Notes under the pieces: model-generated
What the model saw: the letters and a program-made list of their open reading frames with translations, nothing else
What the model was told of the DNA's origin: nothing
Database searches by the model: none
NCBI RefSeq assembly: GCF_005930495.1
Contig: NZ_SJEX01000005.1
Span: 62,001 to 126,000 of the forward strand
Length of the DNA stretch: 64,000 bases
Direction of reading: 5' to 3'
Source: Modestobacter excelsi
Lineage (GTDB): Bacteria; Actinomycetota; Actinomycetes; Mycobacteriales; Geodermatophilaceae
In this document: positions 60,897 to 64,000 of the stretch, in pieces
Position numbering within the stretch: position 1 is the stretch's first letter
How the letters are laid out: the number at the start of each line of letters is the position of its first letter
Position numbers and translations under genes: made by a program

Positions 60897-61495
60897 CCGG
60901 GGAAGTCCCACCACGAGAGCCGTGGCTTCCGCGTCCTCACCCCCACCTACCCCGGCTTCGAGGTCGAGGTCGCTCGGGGCCGTCGGGCGTCGTCCTCGAC
61001 TCCGCTCCCACCGAGGGGGTCAAGGTGGTGCCGCTGTCCCAGCTCCGTTCGATCTGGTCGGTGCTCGAGAACCCGGCCAACCGGCACCGGGCGGTCGGGC
61101 TCACCGAGGAGCAGTGGCACGCCTTCACGAACACCTTCGACGAGGACGGGGCGCGCGCCTTCTACCAGCGCTGTGCCATCCCGGCGTCCGGCGGGATCCT
61201 GTGGAACTCGGTGCCGGCGAACCTGATGCCCGGCCCGCAGGACGCCCACGTGGACTACCGCAACGGTGCCCGCCCGCCCCTGCTGTTCGTCTCCGGGAGC
61301 GAGGACCACTTCATGCCGCCGACGGTGCAGCGGTCGAACGCCGAGCACTACTCCGGCGACACCGTCACCGAGGCCCGCGAGTACACCGGCTACCCGCACC
61401 TGCTGCCGGCCGCGCCGGGCTCGGAGCAGATCGCTGACGACGTCCTGGACTGGGCGCTGGCGCACGCGACCGGCGCGCCGTCCGGGGTGTCGTGA
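60893..61495 (+). pseudogene. broken alpha/beta hydrolase lacking start and nucleophile region
   Basis: The piece ESRGFRVLTPTYPGFEVEV (near 60918-60974) is the early part of an alpha/beta hydrolase. It then jumps, with a frame change near 60972-60985, to SGVVLDSAPTEGVKVVPLSQ and runs on to GSEQIADDVLDWALAHATGA, ending at TGA 61495. In intact relatives about 50-60 residues lie between these parts and include the nucleophile motif GHSAGG, absent here. The true N-terminus is also missing. The C-terminal two thirds are well conserved (GSEDHFMPP). Inactive. Confidence 0.75.
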
Positions 61496-61517
61496 GGCTG
61501 ACCCACGGACGTGTGCT

Positions 61518-61551
61518 GGGCTCCGGCGTTCCCCCGAGGACGCCGGAGCCC
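61518..61551. terminator. terminator hairpin between convergent genes
   Basis: GGGCTCCGGCGT (61518-61529) and ACGCCGGAGCCC (61540-61551) are perfect inverse arms around a 10-base loop. Located 12 bases beyond the NlpC/P60 stop codon, downstream in its direction of transcription. Confidence 0.75.
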
Positions 61552-61563
61552 GGCAGCAGTACG

Positions 61564-62070
61564 TCAGGCCAGACGACGGGCGGTGTTGTAACCGGACATC
61601 GCGTCGAGGGACACGATCTTGACGACCGAGCCGGCCGTCGGCGCGTGCACCATCTGGCCGTTGCCGATGTACATGCCCACGTGGCTGACCGGGCTGTAGA
61701 AGAACACCAGGTCACCGGGCTTGAGGTCGGCCTTCGCGACGTGCGTGCCCATCGTCGACTGGCTCTTCGACGAGTGCGGCAGCGAGATCCCGGCAGCCTT
61801 GTAGGCGTACTGGGTCAGGCCGGAGCAGTCGAAGGAGTTCGGGCCGGCTGCGGCCCAGACGTACGGGTCACCCAGCTGGGCGAGAGCCGTGTCGACGGCG
61901 GTCTGGGCAGCGGCGCTGGAGGCGGCAGCCGGGGCGGCGGCCACGGTTGCGGTGTCGGGCGCTGCCGCCTGGGCGGCCAGCGGGGTGAGGACGAGGCCGG
62001 CACCGGTGAGCAGGGCGACCAAGGCCCCACGGGTGGTACGGCGTGCGGGGGCTGTGTGCATGGTCGTCAT
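61564..62070 (-). CDS. secreted NlpC/P60 peptidoglycan hydrolase
   Basis: 168 residues from ATG 62070, with AGGAGA ten bases upstream. Signal peptide: RRTTRGALVALLTGAGLVLT then PLAAQAAAPD, with a cut near AQA-AA. The NlpC/P60 domain has catalytic Cys in NSFDCSGLTQYAYK, His in PVSHVGMYIGNGQM, and a third polar residue in MVHAP. It cuts peptide cross-links in the wall. No coiled-coil or SH3 domain is present, so it is a minimal form. The long leader carries a c-di-AMP-type riboswitch motif, matching a known class of such genes. Confidence 0.9.
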   Translation of the reverse strand: MTTMHTAPARRTTRGALVALLTGAGLVLTPLAAQAAAPDTATVAAAPAAASSAAAQTAVDTALAQLGDPYVWAAAGPNSFDCSGLTQYAYKAAGISLPHSSKSQSTMGTHVAKADLKPGDLVFFYSPVSHVGMYIGNGQMVHAPTAGSVVKIVSLDAMSGYNTARRLA

Positions 62071-62090
62071 GGACGACGTTTCTCCTGGTT

Positions 62091-62235
62091 CTCCACGACC
62101 GCCTACCGAGTTAGCTGACGGGTTCGGGCGGGGAACTCGCCCGGCGCGCCGGCTGGTTGCCCGGTCGCGCTTCACCCCAGGACTGCACTGGGTCCTCGGC
62201 CCGGCTTGCTCAGCGACGTTGCTGAGGGCGCCTGG
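62091..62235 (-). promoter_or_regulatory. ydaO/yuaA-type c-di-AMP riboswitch (approximate limits)
   Basis: On the minus strand the leader contains GGGGTGAAGC (62178 to 62169), a GC stem that includes CGGGCGAGTTCCCCGCCCG, and then GAACCCGTCAGCTAACTCGG with GTAGGCGG (62127 to about 62100). The block CCCG[T/A]CAGCTAAC followed by GTAGGCG just before a ribosome site is the hallmark of actinobacterial ydaO leaders, which are often found before NlpC/P60 and rpf genes. ydaO RNAs bind c-di-AMP and usually turn off expression. Ends are estimated. Confidence 0.75.
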
Positions 62236-62245
62236 CTCGGCGGTG

Positions 62246-62560
62246 CCCGGCGGGTGTCACACGGAAGGCGACGACTGGACCCGGCGGGCGCGATGAACGT
62301 ATGGGTGGGACAGCAGTGACGCTCGTCTACAGCGAGTTACTCACCGGTCACCCAAGTGACATGTTGACAAGTCGACGCGCGTCGACACGCCGACGACGAC
62401 CTGCATGGGGACGACGAGGCCCCTCTTTGACTCTCAACTGTTCCAGCGCGATGGTTGGTTGATGCATCTTGTGTGACCTGCGCGCGCCTGAGCATGCGGT
62501 GACGACGCGATCACGCGGACTGCCCTTGCAGCGGCCAACGACACGCCGGGGCGCCTCGGC
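62246..62560. other. 315-bp intergenic stretch upstream of the riboswitch
   Basis: Lies between the NlpC/P60 leader and the 3' end of the MerR gene. It must hold the promoter of the NlpC/P60 gene (minus strand). It is less GC-rich than its surroundings in part (TTGATGCATCTTGTGTGACC near 62459). No gene recognised. Confidence 0.35.
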
Positions 62561-63354
62561 TCACGGAGCCGCGAGGCGGAAGACCGGCCAGCCGATCTCG
62601 GTGCGCCAGGCCGCCGGGTCGGCGGTGTCGCGGGGGCCGGTCAGGTAGGTCTCCCGCACCGGGCCGGCCACCGCGAGAGCGTGCTCGACCACCCAGCGGC
62701 CGAGCTCCCCGTAGGTGACGTCGATGGAGTCGTGGTCGCCGACGTGCGTGGCCACCGCCAGCTCCACGGCCGGCAGCGTTGCCGGGTGCACGCGACCGGT
62801 ACGAGGGGGAGCGGCGGTCGGCCGGTACACCAGCACTCGCCCCCGGCCGGCGGTGAACAGGTCGTTGTCGTACAGCCCGCCGGGCGGGCCGGGCATCCCG
62901 ACCAGTGCGTCGAGTTCGGCCATCGCCCCGGAGTACCGGCGCAGGACGTCGTCGAGCTCGACCGTCCCCTCGACCGCGGCGACGGTCATCGCCGTCACCG
63001 CCCGCAGCTCGACCGCCAGTGCCGTCGGTTCGGGACGGAGCAGCCGCTGCAGCGAGGTCACCGCCGCACGGGTGCGCTCCAGCTGGTCCTCGAGCCGCTG
63101 CAGATGGTCGACGACGAGCTCGGCTCGCGCGCCGGGTCGGGCGTCTGCAGGATGCGCTGCACGTCGGGCAGCGGGACGTCGAGCCCCCGCAGCCGGTGGA
63201 TGACCTGCGCCGCGGGGATCTGCTCGGCGCTGTAGTAGCGGTAGCCGCTGGCAGCAGCGACGCGGGCAGGCTCCAGCAGCCTGGCGTCGTGGTGACGCCG
63301 GAGCGTGCGCACGCTGAGGTGGGTGAGCTGCGCGAACTCGCCGATGGTCAGCAC
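62561..63354 (-). pseudogene. MerR-family regulator gene with a one-base frameshift
   Basis: From GTG 63354: VLTIGEFAQLTHLSVRTLRR, then SGYRYYSAEQIPAAQVIHRL, a normal MerR DNA-binding domain. Near 63134-63137, in a C-run (GACCC then GGCGC), the frame is lost after QTPDPA. One more C would give PDPGARAELVVDHLQRLEDQ, which then runs in the other frame to AWRTEIGWPVFRLAAP at 62561. The C-terminal half is a GyrI-like ligand-binding domain. Total would be 264 aa. Either a reading error or a recent loss. Divergent from a SnoaL-like gene, with a MerR-type dyad between. Confidence 0.75.
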
Positions 63355-63367
63355 GCGCCGACTCTGC

Positions 63368-63388
63368 ACCCTCTCCCCGCGGGAGGGT
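63368..63388 (-). promoter_or_regulatory. MerR-type promoter dyad
   Basis: ACCCTC (63368-63373) and GAGGGT (63383-63388) are inverse arms with a 9-base centre. On the minus strand they fall in the spacer between TGGACC (-35-like) and TGCAGA (-10-like), the usual overlong MerR promoter layout. Just upstream of the MerR start, so autoregulation is likely. Confidence 0.6.
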
Positions 63389-63432
63389 CCAGCGCTGGAC
63401 CTGCTCCCGGCGGGAGGCGGCACGGTGTGCCC

Positions 63433-63771
63433 ATGACCACCTCTCTCACCCCCGCCGAGCTGCCCGCCGTCGTCCGCAGCTACCTGACCGCCCGGGATGC
63501 CGACACCGCGGTCCACACCTTCACCGACGACGCCGTGGTCGTCGACGACGGCGCGACCCACCGCGGCGCCGAGGCCGTCCTGAGCTGGCTGCACCGCGCG
63601 GCGTCGGAGTACACGTACACCACGGAACTGACCGGGGCCCAGCGCATCAACGGCGACCACTCGCTCGTGGTTCAGCATCTGGTGGGGGACTTCCCGGGCG
63701 GCGTGGTCGACCTGCGCTACCAGTTCACCGTCCGGGGCGACCGCATCGCCGAGTTGACCATCGCGCCCTGA
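63433..63771 (+). CDS. SnoaL-like/NTF2-fold protein
   Basis: 112 residues from ATG 63433. Pattern PAVVRSYLTARDADTAVHTF, TDDAVVVDDGATHRGAEAVL, then LVGDFPGGVVDLRYQFTVRG and DRIAELTIAP: an NTF2-like cone fold seen in SnoaL-type enzymes and small binding proteins. Catalytic residues are not certain. It is divergent from the MerR-like gene, and the shared dyad suggests that regulator controls it. Confidence 0.8.
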   Translation: MTTSLTPAELPAVVRSYLTARDADTAVHTFTDDAVVVDDGATHRGAEAVLSWLHRAASEYTYTTELTGAQRINGDHSLVVQHLVGDFPGGVVDLRYQFTVRGDRIAELTIAP

Positions 63772-63877
63772 CCCTTGCGCCGGTTGCCGCTGCTCCTGTC
63801 AAGGGGTTCGGCGCATCTGTGGACAGCGCCCTGAGCTGCGGATATGTCTTGTCGGGCACTCCTGACACCGCTAGACT

Positions 63878-63893
63878 TCGTACACCTGTTCGA
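63878..63893 (+). promoter_or_regulatory. SOS (LexA) box
   Basis: TCGTAC-ACCT-GTTCGA matches the mycobacterial LexA consensus TCGAAC-N4-GTTCGA in 11 of 12 positions. It lies 20 bases ahead of the start of a DUF222/HNH (13E12-type) gene, a gene class known to be DNA-damage-controlled in Mycobacterium tuberculosis. Confidence 0.75.
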
Positions 63894-63913
63894 AGCGGTG
63901 GGAGGGGTGTCTG

Positions 63914-64000
63914 GTGGGTGAGTTGCAGTCCGCGCTGGACGCCCTGGCCGCCGAGGACCTCTTCGCCCTTCCCCCGGGTGCGGTGCTGGACCGGGCCACC
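63914..64000 (+). CDS. DUF222/13E12-repeat HNH endonuclease, 3' end outside window
   Basis: 29 codons visible from GTG 63914, with GGAGGGG upstream: VGELQSALDALAAEDLFALP then PGAVLDRAT. This is the standard N-terminal start of actinobacterial DUF222 proteins, which carry a C-terminal HNH nuclease in full-length copies. A LexA box stands directly before it. The rest lies beyond base 64000, so intactness and the HNH domain cannot be checked here. Confidence 0.75.
   Translation, partial: MGELQSALDALAAEDLFALPPGAVLDRAT

Overview
The window is high-GC, gene-dense actinobacterial DNA. GTG starts are frequent, as are four-base ATGA/GTGA overlaps. A 13E12-type DUF222 nuclease gene begins at the right edge behind a mycobacterial-type LexA box, a c-di-AMP-type leader precedes an NlpC/P60 gene, and several LuxR-type regulators are present. 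The style fits Geodermatophilaceae (Blastococcus, Geodermatophilus or Modestobacter-like), but I see no rRNA or other marker that fixes the genus. I found no rRNA, tRNA, CRISPR array or insertion sequence.

Layout. 0-7.5 kb is accessory: a HelD-like helicase running in from the left edge, a PLD/SF2 helicase/DUF3427 protein with a PH-like partner (a plausible defence pair), and an HD-domain protein. 7.9-11.9 kb is an ADP-ribose/NAD locus. A NrtR-like Nudix regulator is divergent from an ARPP-1 gene, an ADP-ribosylglycohydrolase/dual-specificity phosphatase fusion, and a small zinc-ribbon gene broken by one stop codon. A 28-bp near-perfect palindrome lies between the divergent genes. 12-13.7 kb holds a Doc toxin-antitoxin pair and relics of an antitoxin and a HAD gene. 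13.7-20.6 kb holds a frameshifted helicase-associated gene, a DUF6398-like protein, a NERD-UvrD helicase, a NYN-LOTUS protein and a RelE relic. 20.6-25.8 kb has a secreted beta-barrel protein and a membrane protein facing a two-component system, then an excalibur-domain protein. 26-27.6 kb is an intact VapBC-type pair beside a run of three gene fragments.

27.6-38.5 kb is a regulator and efflux/copper cluster: a large LuxR regulator, a His-tailed MFS exporter, a copper chaperone, an MMPL exporter, a Met-rich membrane protein and a P1B ATPase fused to an unusual extracytoplasmic domain. At least two units share a long promoter-proximal motif. 38.6-42.8 kb is a cell-surface block: a GT51 transglycosylase, two tandem membrane-anchored matrixin-like proteases and two anchored small proteins. 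42.9-50.9 kb holds a one-chain acyl-CoA carboxylase, an orphan ribbon-helix-helix protein, an acyl-CoA synthetase and an MGH1-type glycosidase. 51-57 kb is rich in nucleases: an ERCC4/Lsr2 fusion, a PD-(D/E)XK protein, an EEP protein and a nonsense-interrupted ScoMcrA-like HNH gene. 57-61.5 kb carries an alpha/beta hydrolase, a Baeyer-Villiger-like monooxygenase, an epoxide hydrolase and a broken hydrolase. 61.5-64 kb has the riboswitch-controlled NlpC/P60 gene, a frameshifted MerR gene beside a SnoaL-like gene, and the partial DUF222 gene.

Four otherwise well-preserved genes are each broken by one stop or one base, so check the reads before calling them pseudogenes. The most novel-looking items are the ERCC4-Lsr2 fusion, the ADP-ribose operon with its operator, and the copper ATPase with its double His-x-His extracytoplasmic domain.
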